Assembly (NCBI GenBank): GCA_046542255.1
Contig: JBKHBT010000149.1
Coordinates: 1-5,017, forward strand
Direction: 5' to 3'
From: JBKHBT01 sp046542255
GTDB lineage: Bacteria > UBP14 > UBA6098 > JBKHBT01
Length of the DNA: 5,017 bases
Below are positions 1-5,017 of the stretch, piece by piece (position 1 is the first letter of the stretch; every line of letters begins with the position of its first letter). Under the pieces are notes generated by a model. That model saw only the letters and a program-made list of their open reading frames with translations. It made no database searches and was not told the origin of the DNA. A program made the position numbers and the translations under genes.

Positions 1-2
1 CT

Positions 3-58
3 TTTGGGTATATATATTAAGCATTATATATATGTTATATATATGGCTTTAAAAGAGA
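3..58 (+). repeat. AT-rich leader-like repeat, copy 1
   Basis: This is a stretch of TTTGGGTA followed by alternating A/T blocks and ending in ATGGCTTTAAAAGAGA. It matches bases 3213-3265 in the same orientation. From base 7 to base 58 the two copies align with five substitutions and one 2-base gap. The last 18 bases (TATATGGCTTTAAAAGAG) are identical in both. Part of the match is low-complexity TA sequence, but the GGCTTTAAAAGAGA end is not, so chance is an unlikely explanation. The left limit may lie outside the window. No gene follows this copy; about 17 bases later there is a hairpin. Function is unknown. It could be an orphaned 5' leader, a small RNA or an intergenic repeat family. Confidence 0.7.
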
Positions 59-74
59 AACCCAGAGTCTGATT

Positions 75-97
75 AACCGGATTTCAGCCGGGTTTTA
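75..97 (+). terminator. Terminator-like hairpin between repeat copy 1 and tldD
   Basis: AACCGG at 75-80 pairs with CCGGGTT at 88-94 with one bulged G, leaving a 7-base loop. TTTTA at 93-97 overlaps the descending arm, so the free T-run is short. Read on the plus strand it resembles a weak intrinsic terminator for a transcript entering from the left, possibly one that contains repeat copy 1. Read on the minus strand the stem is followed by AATCAG with no T-run, so it is a poor terminator for tldD in that direction, although the stem could still protect the 3' end of the tldE-tldD message. The stem is short, so this call is tentative. Confidence 0.35.
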
Positions 98-124
98 TAG
101 ACAGCAATTTACATAAATTTGAAT

Positions 125-1576
125 CTATCTGTCGACTCCGACTTCAACATTTCTAAACCTTGTCGGCGCAGCGCCATGAGACATCTCGGCACGCTGGCCG
201 GGCTGGCCTTTTCCGCAATTGGTAACGCCCCAGAGCGTCCAGTATTTGTCATTGCAGATGGCATCGCAGCTTCCCCAGAATTCCGGAGTAATGCCTTGAT
301 ATGTCGGATTCTTGACGATTCCTGTTATCTTGCCGTTTTCGATAAGATGGCCAATCTCGCAACCAAATTGGAAATTCAGCCTTCTCTGGTCGATTGACCA
401 GCTTCGGTTGACTTCCATATAGATGCCTTTTTCGGTATCGGCAATCAAATCATCAAATTCCCAATCGCCGGGGTTCAGGCTGATATTTACCATGCGAATC
501 ATCGGGATATTAGAATAACCATCGGCGCGATTACAGCCTTTGCTTCGCTCTTCGCCTATTACATGCGCTACTTCGCGATTTGTCAGGTATCCCCATGTGA
601 TTCCGCCTTTGACAAGGTTCCATCTCTGGGCGCGAACGCCATCGTCATCGTATCCAAATGTGGCGAGACCGCCGGGTACGGTCGAATCGGCGACTATATC
701 GACAATAGGCGAGCCGAATTTGAATTCTCGATATTTCTCCGTTGTCAAAAAGCTTATTCCGGCATAATTGGCTTCCTGCCCAAGAACTCTATCAAGCTCG
801 GAAGGATGGCCAACCGATTCATGAATCTGAAGCGCAAGCTGCGAGCCTTCGAGAATCAGGTCCATTTTGCCCGATGGGCATTGCGGGGCAGAAAGGAGCG
901 CTATCGCTTCTTCGCGTATTCTTTCGGCATTATCGAGCAAATTCAGAGAATGAATCAGCTCATATCCTGCCTGCATATTCTGGCCGCCGAAAGATGCTGG
1001 ATAGCTTCTTTTCTGCGTCTCGCCGGTTTCTTTATTCAGCGCTGTTGCAGAAAATCCGCCGCCAGAACGAAGGATACGCTGCTCTATCATGCTGCCTTCG
1101 GAATTTGCAAAAATCTGATGTTCCATCCAAAATGTCAAATTCGCAGTAGCTACAGCGATTTCTGGCTTTTGTGTCAGGACTTTATCGATTTCCATGAGCA
1201 TATCGATTTTTTCTTGTAGCGGAATCTCGAAAGGATCGATCAGATATGTCGATTGCCATTTATCCTGATATGCCGGCTCTGGCCTAAGATCGACTGGCTC
1301 GGTTTGTAGCATTGAGCTGGCTTTTGCAATCTGGATAGCCTGTTTTGTAACGCGATCAATTTCATCAGGATTCGTCTCTGCTGATGAAGCAAATCCCCAG
1401 CTTCCATCGACAATCACTCGGATGCCGAAGCCGATGGTGTCGGCCTGTGACATCGAGCCTATTATGCCGTTTTTGGTTATTATTGTTTCGTGCTTGTCAT
1501 TTATCATGCGAATATCGGCATAGCTAGCACCTTCGATTTTCGCAAGATTTATCGCTCTTTGTGCTAAGTCTTTCAC
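125..1576 (-). CDS. tldD: TldD metalloprotease subunit of the TldD/TldE complex
   Basis: This encodes a 483-residue protein, the length expected for TldD. In the known family, TldD pairs with TldE to form a cytoplasmic zinc protease that degrades unfolded peptides; in E. coli it takes part in microcin B17 maturation and CcdA turnover. The metal motif HExxxH is present as HESVGH at residues 252-257, in the context ALQIHESVGHPSELDRVLG, typical of one TldD subfamily. A cysteine at residue 454 in TNCGKGQPGQ matches the place of the C-terminal metal-ligand cysteine of the family. The N-terminal part has the usual GASYADIR (16-23), and the C-terminus ends in the familiar SHGAAPTRFRNVEVG. The start is GTG at 1574-1576, preceded by AAGGAGG with a 4-base gap; the stop is TAG. 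It lies 9 bases downstream of tldE. It appears intact. The physiological substrate cannot be told from this window. Confidence 0.95.
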   Translation of the reverse strand: MKDLAQRAINLAKIEGASYADIRMINDKHETIITKNGIIGSMSQADTIGFGIRVIVDGSWGFASSAETNPDEIDRVTKQAIQIAKASSMLQTEPVDLRPEPAYQDKWQSTYLIDPFEIPLQEKIDMLMEIDKVLTQKPEIAVATANLTFWMEHQIFANSEGSMIEQRILRSGGGFSATALNKETGETQKRSYPASFGGQNMQAGYELIHSLNLLDNAERIREEAIALLSAPQCPSGKMDLILEGSQLALQIHESVGHPSELDRVLGQEANYAGISFLTTEKYREFKFGSPIVDIVADSTVPGGLATFGYDDDGVRAQRWNLVKGGITWGYLTNREVAHVIGEERSKGCNRADGYSNIPMIRMVNISLNPGDWEFDDLIADTEKGIYMEVNRSWSIDQRRLNFQFGCEIGHLIENGKITGIVKNPTYQGITPEFWGSCDAICNDKYWTLWGVTNCGKGQPGQRAEMSHGAAPTRFRNVEVGVDR

Positions 1577-1580
1577 CTTT

Positions 1581-1588
1581 CCTCCTTA
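1581..1588 (-). promoter_or_regulatory. tldD ribosome binding site overlapping the tldE stop
   Basis: Read on the minus strand the sequence is TAAGGAGG, followed by AAAG and the GTG start of tldD. The first three bases (1588-1586) are also the TAA stop codon of tldE. A ribosome finishing tldE therefore sits on the tldD initiation site, which points to translational coupling and matched production of the two subunits. It also supports the GTG start. Confidence 0.88.
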
Positions 1589-2947
1589 AAACTCGGTTTT
1601 GCTGGAGAATCGGAAATTCTCGATTTTCATTGCCGGCGCAAGGTAGCTCGTACCATAGCCATAGAATAGCTTCAGCTCATCTCCCAAAGCAACCACATTC
1701 TTCAGCGCCTTAAAGATACTCTCGGTAAAGCGGAAATTATTGACAGGCTTTGTAACTTTGCCATCTTCGATGAGGAAAAGCCCATCGCGAGTCATTCCAG
1801 TAATTGACAGTTTATTCGGGTCGACAAGATTGACATAGTGGAAATGTGTAACCAAAAGGCCTTTTTTTGTCGATTTTATAAGTTCATCCTGAGTTTTGTC
1901 GCCTTCGCGAATAACCATATTAAGTGGCAATGGCCCATGAGTATTCGGTTCGGGAAGTGCATGTCCGGTAGTTTTTGTGTCCATCTTCTTCGCAGTCCGC
2001 CTGCTATGGACGATATTTTTGAATACGCCATTCTCGATCAATGTCACCTTCTGCCTTGGCGAGCCTTCGAAATCAAATGGCATTCCGATTGCTTTGGGAT
2101 GATAGACATTATCCTCGATTGTGATGAGTTCATTGGCGATTTTTTCGCCGAGTTTATTTTTCATCGGTGATGTGCCTTCTATAAATCCCTGAGCGCCAAA
2201 ACCGAGCCATCCGAGGAACATCATAAAATCCGAAACAGCCGATGGTTCCAGCACGACTGTATATTCGCCCGGTTCCATCGAAACGGGGTCTTTGGCCATT
2301 AGCGCTTTATCGATTGCTGTTTTGGCAATTTTATCCAGATTTAATTCCTTTTTGGAATAGGAGCAGCCCTGCGCCCATCCGGAAGTTTGCTTTTCGCCAT
2401 AGACCGAGATATTGAAATCGACCTGAGTCTGCGTATTTTCTGCGAATAGTCCGGCGGTATTACCCAGCATCATTGTTTCAACGCCGCTTTCTAAGATGCC
2501 GGCTGCTTCGAGGTCATGCATTTTGCAGATTTCGACTGCATTTTTTACGATTTCGGCTTTTTCTACCGGCGACATATTGGCTGTTGCTTCGCATACTTTC
2601 TTGATATCTTTATAATCCTGAGAGCTTTGCAAATCCGGTAATTCCGGGTCTGCTGGAGTGAACTCGAGCGCTTTCAATGCTTCTTGCGCGGCATTTTTGA
2701 CGCTTTCTTCATCGAGCCTATTTGTGCCATATTGCCCGATTTTCTTGTCTTTGATGACCTTCACAGACAGCCATCTGCTATTTTGCCCCACATTTTGATG
2801 AATCGTATTGTTTGCGAATCGCGTAAGTCCGCTTTTTTCGGCAGTCAGCATTAGAATGCCTTCGGCATTTCCGTCTTCCGCGCCTATTTCGGCTTTGAAG
2901 ACTTCCATAAGCCTTTTGAACTTATCGCTGTCGAAAAGTTCGATCAT
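1586..2947 (-). CDS. tldE: TldE/PmbA-like non-catalytic partner of TldD
   Basis: This encodes a 453-residue member of the TldD/PmbA family. It has the N-terminal pattern SGLTRFANNTIHQN (39-52), a long central region, and a C-terminal part with the family signature SITGMTRDGLFLIEDGKV (381-398), then NFRFTESI (404-411) and the ending PAMKIENFRF (438-447). Where TldD has HExxxH, this protein reads AVSDFMMFLGWLGFGAQ (237-253), with no metal ligands, as expected for TldE, which needs TldD for activity. The chosen start is ATG at 2945-2947, because AAAGGAG lies 5 bases upstream. The frame is open to a TTG at 2983 (12 more residues), but that has no ribosome binding site and lies at or before the predicted transcription start. 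It is the first gene of the operon, with tldD directly following. The symbol pmbA is also used for this family. Confidence 0.93.
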   Translation of the reverse strand: MIELFDSDKFKRLMEVFKAEIGAEDGNAEGILMLTAEKSGLTRFANNTIHQNVGQNSRWLSVKVIKDKKIGQYGTNRLDEESVKNAAQEALKALEFTPADPELPDLQSSQDYKDIKKVCEATANMSPVEKAEIVKNAVEICKMHDLEAAGILESGVETMMLGNTAGLFAENTQTQVDFNISVYGEKQTSGWAQGCSYSKKELNLDKIAKTAIDKALMAKDPVSMEPGEYTVVLEPSAVSDFMMFLGWLGFGAQGFIEGTSPMKNKLGEKIANELITIEDNVYHPKAIGMPFDFEGSPRQKVTLIENGVFKNIVHSRRTAKKMDTKTTGHALPEPNTHGPLPLNMVIREGDKTQDELIKSTKKGLLVTHFHYVNLVDPNKLSITGMTRDGLFLIEDGKVTKPVNNFRFTESIFKALKNVVALGDELKLFYGYGTSYLAPAMKIENFRFSSKTEF

Positions 2948-2952
2948 ACTAT

Positions 2953-2959
2953 CTCCTTT
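2953..2959 (-). promoter_or_regulatory. tldE ribosome binding site
   Basis: AAAGGAG on the minus strand sits 5 bases before the ATG at 2947. It decides the start: the alternative TTG at 2983 has only A/T-rich sequence without a GGAG core upstream. Confidence 0.85.
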
Positions 2960-2980
2960 ATTTATCGATTTTGCTTTCCC

Positions 2981-2990
2981 CAAAATTATA
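2981..2990 (-). promoter_or_regulatory. Candidate -10 region of the tldE-tldD operon
   Basis: On the minus strand bases 2990-2981 read TATAATTTTG. This contains a perfect TATAAT (2990-2985). It also contains TAATTTTG (2988-2981), which fits the TAnnTTTG pattern of Bacteroidetes-type promoters. The nearest -35-like match is TTGAAA at 3017-3012, 21 bases away, which is too long for a normal sigma-70 promoter. The -10 assignment is therefore suggestive only. Transcription would start near 2975-2980, about 30 bases before the tldE start codon. Confidence 0.35.
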
Positions 2991-3170
2991 AGATAATATG
3001 GAATTTGCTTGTTTCAAAGGAAATTTTCATTCATATGGGGATAGCTTTTTCTATAAATAAACAATGTAAAAGAATTTGAAAACTATTAGACTTTAACGGA
3101 GTTGCGAAAATTCCGGCACAGGAAAAACAAAGCATAAGATAAAAAAACTGTAAAAAAATTAGAGAAATAC

Positions 3171-3199
3171 TTGAAATGCAGGTGAATATTTATTATAAT
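3171..3199 (+). promoter_or_regulatory. Sigma-70-type promoter of the exported-protein gene
   Basis: TTGAAA at 3171-3176 and a perfect TATAAT at 3194-3199 are separated by exactly 17 bases. This is five of six and six of six matches to the E. coli-type consensus with ideal spacing. Transcription would begin near 3205-3208, giving a 5' leader of about 75 bases before the TTG start at 3282. Repeat copy 2 would then lie wholly within the leader RNA. The surrounding DNA is A/T-rich, which raises the chance of a fortuitous match, but the spacing and position are right. Confidence 0.65.
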
Positions 3200-3212
3200 A
3201 TTAGTAAAGCCG

Positions 3213-3265
3213 TTTGGTACATATATTATGAATTATATATGTCATCTATATGGCTTTAAAAGAGA
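3213..3265 (+). repeat. AT-rich leader-like repeat, copy 2
   Basis: This is the second copy of the repeat at 3-58, in the same orientation and about 3.2 kb away. The match ends sharply at GAGA (3265), just before the TAAGGAG ribosome binding site of the downstream gene. It lies immediately after the predicted transcription start, so it may act as a leader RNA structure or as an operator overlapping the start site. Compared with copy 1 it lacks one TA step and has five base changes. Confidence 0.7.
3219..3242. repeat. 8-base inverted repeat within copy 2
   Basis: ACATATAT at 3219-3226 and ATATATGT at 3235-3242 are exact reverse complements separated by 8 bases (TATGAATT). Copy 1 has the same geometry at 10-33 (ATATATAT, 8 bases, ATATATAT). 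The shape would suit a dimeric DNA-binding protein or an A/U hairpin in the leader. Arms made almost wholly of A and T give weak stems and arise easily by chance. Confidence 0.45.
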
Positions 3266-3285
3266 TGATAAGGAGAATTATTTGA
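3250..3285 (+). other. Possible 11-codon leader ORF overlapping the TTG start
   Basis: The ATG at 3250 opens a short frame reading MALKEMIRRII. It ends in TGA at 3283-3285, overlapping the TTG start codon (3282-3284) of the exported-protein gene as TTGA. Copy 1 of the repeat begins the same way: ATG at 43, reading MALKEKPRV, with TGA at 70-72. The first five codons are therefore identical in both copies. No Shine-Dalgarno sequence precedes either ATG, so translation is doubtful, and the shared codons may simply reflect shared non-coding sequence. Confidence 0.2.
3270..3275 (+). promoter_or_regulatory. Ribosome binding site deciding a TTG start
   Basis: AAGGAG is followed by a 6-base gap and TTG at 3282-3284. 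The in-frame ATG at 3228 has no such site, falls inside the repeat, and would put 18 mostly charged or polar residues ahead of the signal peptide. The TTG start is preferred for these reasons. Confidence 0.85.
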
Positions 3286-4832
3286 AAAGAATTTATGCGT
3301 TTATTATTTTTTGGGCTATTTTTTCAATGTTTTCGCTTGAGCTTAGTATTGATGAAGAATTTGTATTTGATGAACCTGTCCAGACCGTTTCGCAGCTATC
3401 TTTCGATGGAGAATCCTATATTATCGCAGGCCTTGAGACAAAAACTGTACTTATAAAGCCAGATTTTTCAATGATTGATTTGCCGATCAATGGCGATGAA
3501 AATCCGCATCTTATCCACTGCTTCGATAATCTTGCAATTTGCTGGAGCGATTATTCGCATTACTATTACAGATTCATAGCACCCGAAATTTTAGGTGATA
3601 CTGTAATCTCACCTGAAAGACCTGAAGGATATCATAAGGAAATAGTATATTGGTCTCGTGAAGATTCTCAGATGGTGATACTTGGTCTTACAGACGTTCA
3701 TACAATAGACTCCCATGATGTCCCCAGTACTCCATATATTATTTATACTGAAAGATATAGCAACGCTATCGATTTTGTCAGTTTTACCAGTTGCTCAATA
3801 CTTACTACTGGCGGTATACATAGATACCGAAATAGTAAAAGGATTGACTCATTGTTATATATTGGGCATTCACAATGCTATTATCAATATCCCAATGAAC
3901 ATTGGCACGGTTTTTATGGAGATTTTGCAACAAATGCGAGTATTTTTATCCCAAATCTAATTAATTATGTATATGCTTCATATGGATTTTATATACCACC
4001 TTGTCCATTTGTTAATAAGCCCTCATCGATAGATTTTGATACGGATGGGGTTTTAGATTTAATTCCATACTATCTTGGTAGTGATTTCGGCATTTATCCA
4101 GATAGCGAAGATATTTTCATTACAGATGGTGAATATATAGATACAGTGAATCTGGGCGATAATTTCGATAATCCAATCTATCTTGGAAGTTTTCTTACGG
4201 ATACAACCGCAACGTTGTTTGCTGGTGAGATGATATTCTATTCGGAGGACTTTAATTTGATCGATATGGTTTCAAATTGGGATGAATATAGCCATATCAT
4301 TACTGATTTTAGCGATTTTGATTCAGACGGTATCGATGAATTATGGGGTTTTGAAGAAAATCGGCTTGTATTTTTGAGCCTGCAATCTTCACCAAGATCA
4401 ATAGAATTCAAAGAAGGCTGGAATATGATCTCCTTGCCCTATGACATTCCTGACAGCAGCCTATCAGATATTTTGCCATTTGCATTAAATCCAGTATTCT
4501 CATATAATACTGCAGAAAAGCTCTATGACCCTGTAGAGTTGCTATTCTCCAATGTAGGCTATTTTGTTCTTTCGTATATTGATACAACAGTTGAATTTGA
4601 TGGTGATTCATTAATTGGCCTTAGCCTTGATCTTCTACCCGGTTGGAATTTGATTGCAGCTTCATCTTCATACAACCTGGCAAATAATATAACCAATATC
4701 CCGTCAATCTTAGATCCAGTTTACAACTATAATCCGGATTCTTCAGTTTATATCGAGCAAGAGTATATCGAGCCGGGCAAAGCCTATTGGATTATGTGCA
4801 CTGATTCTTTGGATACAATTTTATACGATTGA
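3282..4832 (+). CDS. Exported protein with DxDxDG loops and tandem C-terminal GWN modules
   Basis: I do not recognise a named family over the full 516 residues. From the TTG start the protein opens MKRIYAFIIFWAIFSMFSLE: a positive N-terminus, a hydrophobic core and small residues, a Sec-type signal peptide of about 18-20 residues. The body (about 20-370) is acidic, aromatic-rich and probably beta-structured. It has two DxDxDG loops, DFDTDGVLDL (251-260) and DFDSDGIDEL (345-354), like the calcium loops of FG-GAP/VCBS propeller repeats. The C-terminus holds two related modules starting at about 375 and 451. Each has GWN(M/L)I, then PV(F/Y).YN, then a (G/A)Y(F/W) segment. The second ends three residues before the stop, so no separate sorting domain is seen. 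Six cysteines follow the signal region. It is likely secreted or surface-exposed with a structural or binding role; no catalytic motif was seen. The start is set by AAGGAG and the stop is TGA. It is divergent from tldE-tldD and more A/T-rich. Confidence 0.85.
   Translation: MKRIYAFIIFWAIFSMFSLELSIDEEFVFDEPVQTVSQLSFDGESYIIAGLETKTVLIKPDFSMIDLPINGDENPHLIHCFDNLAICWSDYSHYYYRFIAPEILGDTVISPERPEGYHKEIVYWSREDSQMVILGLTDVHTIDSHDVPSTPYIIYTERYSNAIDFVSFTSCSILTTGGIHRYRNSKRIDSLLYIGHSQCYYQYPNEHWHGFYGDFATNASIFIPNLINYVYASYGFYIPPCPFVNKPSSIDFDTDGVLDLIPYYLGSDFGIYPDSEDIFITDGEYIDTVNLGDNFDNPIYLGSFLTDTTATLFAGEMIFYSEDFNLIDMVSNWDEYSHIITDFSDFDSDGIDELWGFEENRLVFLSLQSSPRSIEFKEGWNMISLPYDIPDSSLSDILPFALNPVFSYNTAEKLYDPVELLFSNVGYFVLSYIDTTVEFDGDSLIGLSLDLLPGWNLIAASSSYNLANNITNIPSILDPVYNYNPDSSVYIEQEYIEPGKAYWIMCTDSLDTILYD
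4404..4604 (+). other. GWN module 1 of the exported protein
   Basis: This codes for residues 375-441. The key positions are GWNMISLP (379-386), NPVFSYN (403-409) and VGYFVL (425-430). This pattern of a GWN(L/I)(I/V)S(L/I)P start, a mid-module tyrosine/asparagine turn and a glycine-aromatic close is a recurring module near the C-terminus of exported proteins from uncultured bacteria. That statement comes from general family knowledge, not from a search. Confidence 0.6.
4632..4829 (+). other. GWN module 2 of the exported protein
   Basis: This codes for residues 451-516. The key positions are GWNLIAAS (454-461), DPVYNYN (478-484) and KAYWIM (500-505). It lines up with module 1 at a period of 75 residues and looks like an internal duplication. 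The usual SLP after the GWN motif is replaced here by AAS, so this copy has drifted more. The protein ends directly after it. Confidence 0.55.
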
Positions 4833-5017
4833 TTCCAGGCATCAGGATTAGGCCCAAAAAGAGAAGTAAACCCACAATAACCTATGCAAGAGAAGATGAC
4901 AAAGTAGAACCCGTATTAGGCTAATTCAGCTAAGAATTTGAATTGCTTTATGACAGTGTAACTTAATTTGGCAGGTGGTTATATATTGCCTCTTGTAAAA
5001 CAATAAACACAAATTAT
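4833..5017. other. Downstream intergenic region without a visible gene
   Basis: Only very short frames occur here, such as an ATG at 4884 that stops after seven codons. A 6-base stem with a bulge (TTAGgCT at 4916-4922 and AGCTAA at 4928-4933) is not followed by a T-run, so I do not call a terminator. GGTTATATATTGC at 4977-4989 faintly recalls the start of the AT-rich repeat but lacks its diagnostic GGCTTTAAAAGAGA end. Confidence 0.6.

Larger units (their letters stand above)
2948..3281. other. Divergent intergenic region between tldE and the exported-protein gene
   Basis: This stretch of roughly 330 bases contains no credible protein gene of normal size. It is A/T-rich and carries the leaders of two genes transcribed away from each other. 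On the left are the tldE ribosome binding site and a candidate -10. On the right are a strong promoter match at 3171-3199 and repeat copy 2 at 3213-3265. The middle, about 3020-3165, shows only short A-runs and 4-base stems, for example CGGA/TCCG around 3100-3115. I could not assign a function to it. Confidence 0.7.

Noticed and set aside
563..1219. Long plus-strand open frames at 563-1219, 742-1149, 540-767 and 119-397 opposite tldD
   Set aside because: They lie antisense to a clearly conserved TldD coding region, lack ribosome binding sites and recognisable domains, and their residue make-up looks like reverse-strand reading of codons.
1838..2170. Plus-strand open frame opposite tldE
   Set aside because: It is antisense to conserved TldE sequence with no ribosome binding site or domain; a shadow frame.
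2948..2983. N-terminal extension of TldE to a TTG at 2983
   Set aside because: There is no ribosome binding site before the TTG, it overlaps the candidate -10 region, and ATG 2947 has a strong AAAGGAG.
3715..3960. 81-codon frame inside the exported-protein gene
   Set aside because: It is out of frame with a gene that has a signal peptide, motifs and a repeat structure in its own frame; no independent support.
4408..4611. Minus-strand open frame opposite GWN module 1
   Set aside because: It is a shadow of a motif-bearing coding region, with no ribosome binding site or recognisable product.
4916..4933. Hairpin TTAGgCT/AGCTAA as terminator of the exported-protein gene
   Set aside because: The stem is short, bulged and A/T-rich, and no T-run follows on either strand.
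4977..4989. Third copy of the AT-rich repeat near the right edge
   Set aside because: Only a short GGTTATATATTGC stretch is similar, and the diagnostic GGCTTTAAAAGAGA end is absent.
1..5017. RiPP cluster, toxin-antitoxin or defence system built around TldD/TldE
   Set aside because: TldD/TldE are known to mature microcin B17 and degrade CcdA, so I looked for a precursor peptide, cyclase, transporter or toxin-antitoxin pair. None is visible; TldD/TldE occur widely as housekeeping proteases.

Overview
The window looks like chromosomal DNA from an uncultured bacterium. Strong Shine-Dalgarno sites (AAGGAGG, AAAGGAG, AAGGAG) precede all three genes, and one textbook sigma-70-type promoter is visible. 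The secreted protein combines DxDxDG loops with two C-terminal 'GWN(L/M)I' modules. That style is common in candidate phyla such as WOR-3, Cloacimonadota and Zixibacteria. This is an inference from protein style; no marker gene here fixes the phylum.

Layout. Bases 1-124 hold one copy of an AT-rich ~50-base repeat and a terminator-like hairpin, with no gene. Bases 125-2947 on the minus strand are a two-gene operon. The first gene encodes TldE (PmbA-like, no metal-binding motif) and the second encodes TldD (metalloprotease with HESVGH). The tldE stop codon lies inside the tldD ribosome binding site, so the two partners are probably made together. They are expected to form the cytoplasmic TldD/TldE complex, which degrades unfolded peptides.

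Bases 2948-3281 separate the operon from a divergent plus-strand gene. This stretch holds a candidate -10 for tldE, a TTGAAA-N17-TATAAT promoter pointing right, and the second copy of the repeat. Bases 3282-4832 encode a 516-residue exported protein that starts at TTG, not at the ATG upstream. It carries a signal peptide, two calcium-loop-like motifs and a tandem C-terminal module. Bases 4833-5017 show no gene.

The main unexplained signal is the repeat pair. The two copies (about 3-58 and 3213-3265) lie in the same orientation on either side of the tldE-tldD operon and agree at 45 of 50 aligned positions with one 2-base gap. Both carry an 8-8-8 inverted repeat, and both end in an ATG followed by codons reading MALKE. 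Copy 2 occupies the predicted 5' leader of the exported-protein gene. Copy 1 runs into a hairpin instead of a gene. The protease operon and the exported protein show no obvious functional link, and I saw no RiPP precursor, toxin-antitoxin pair, CRISPR array or transposase.
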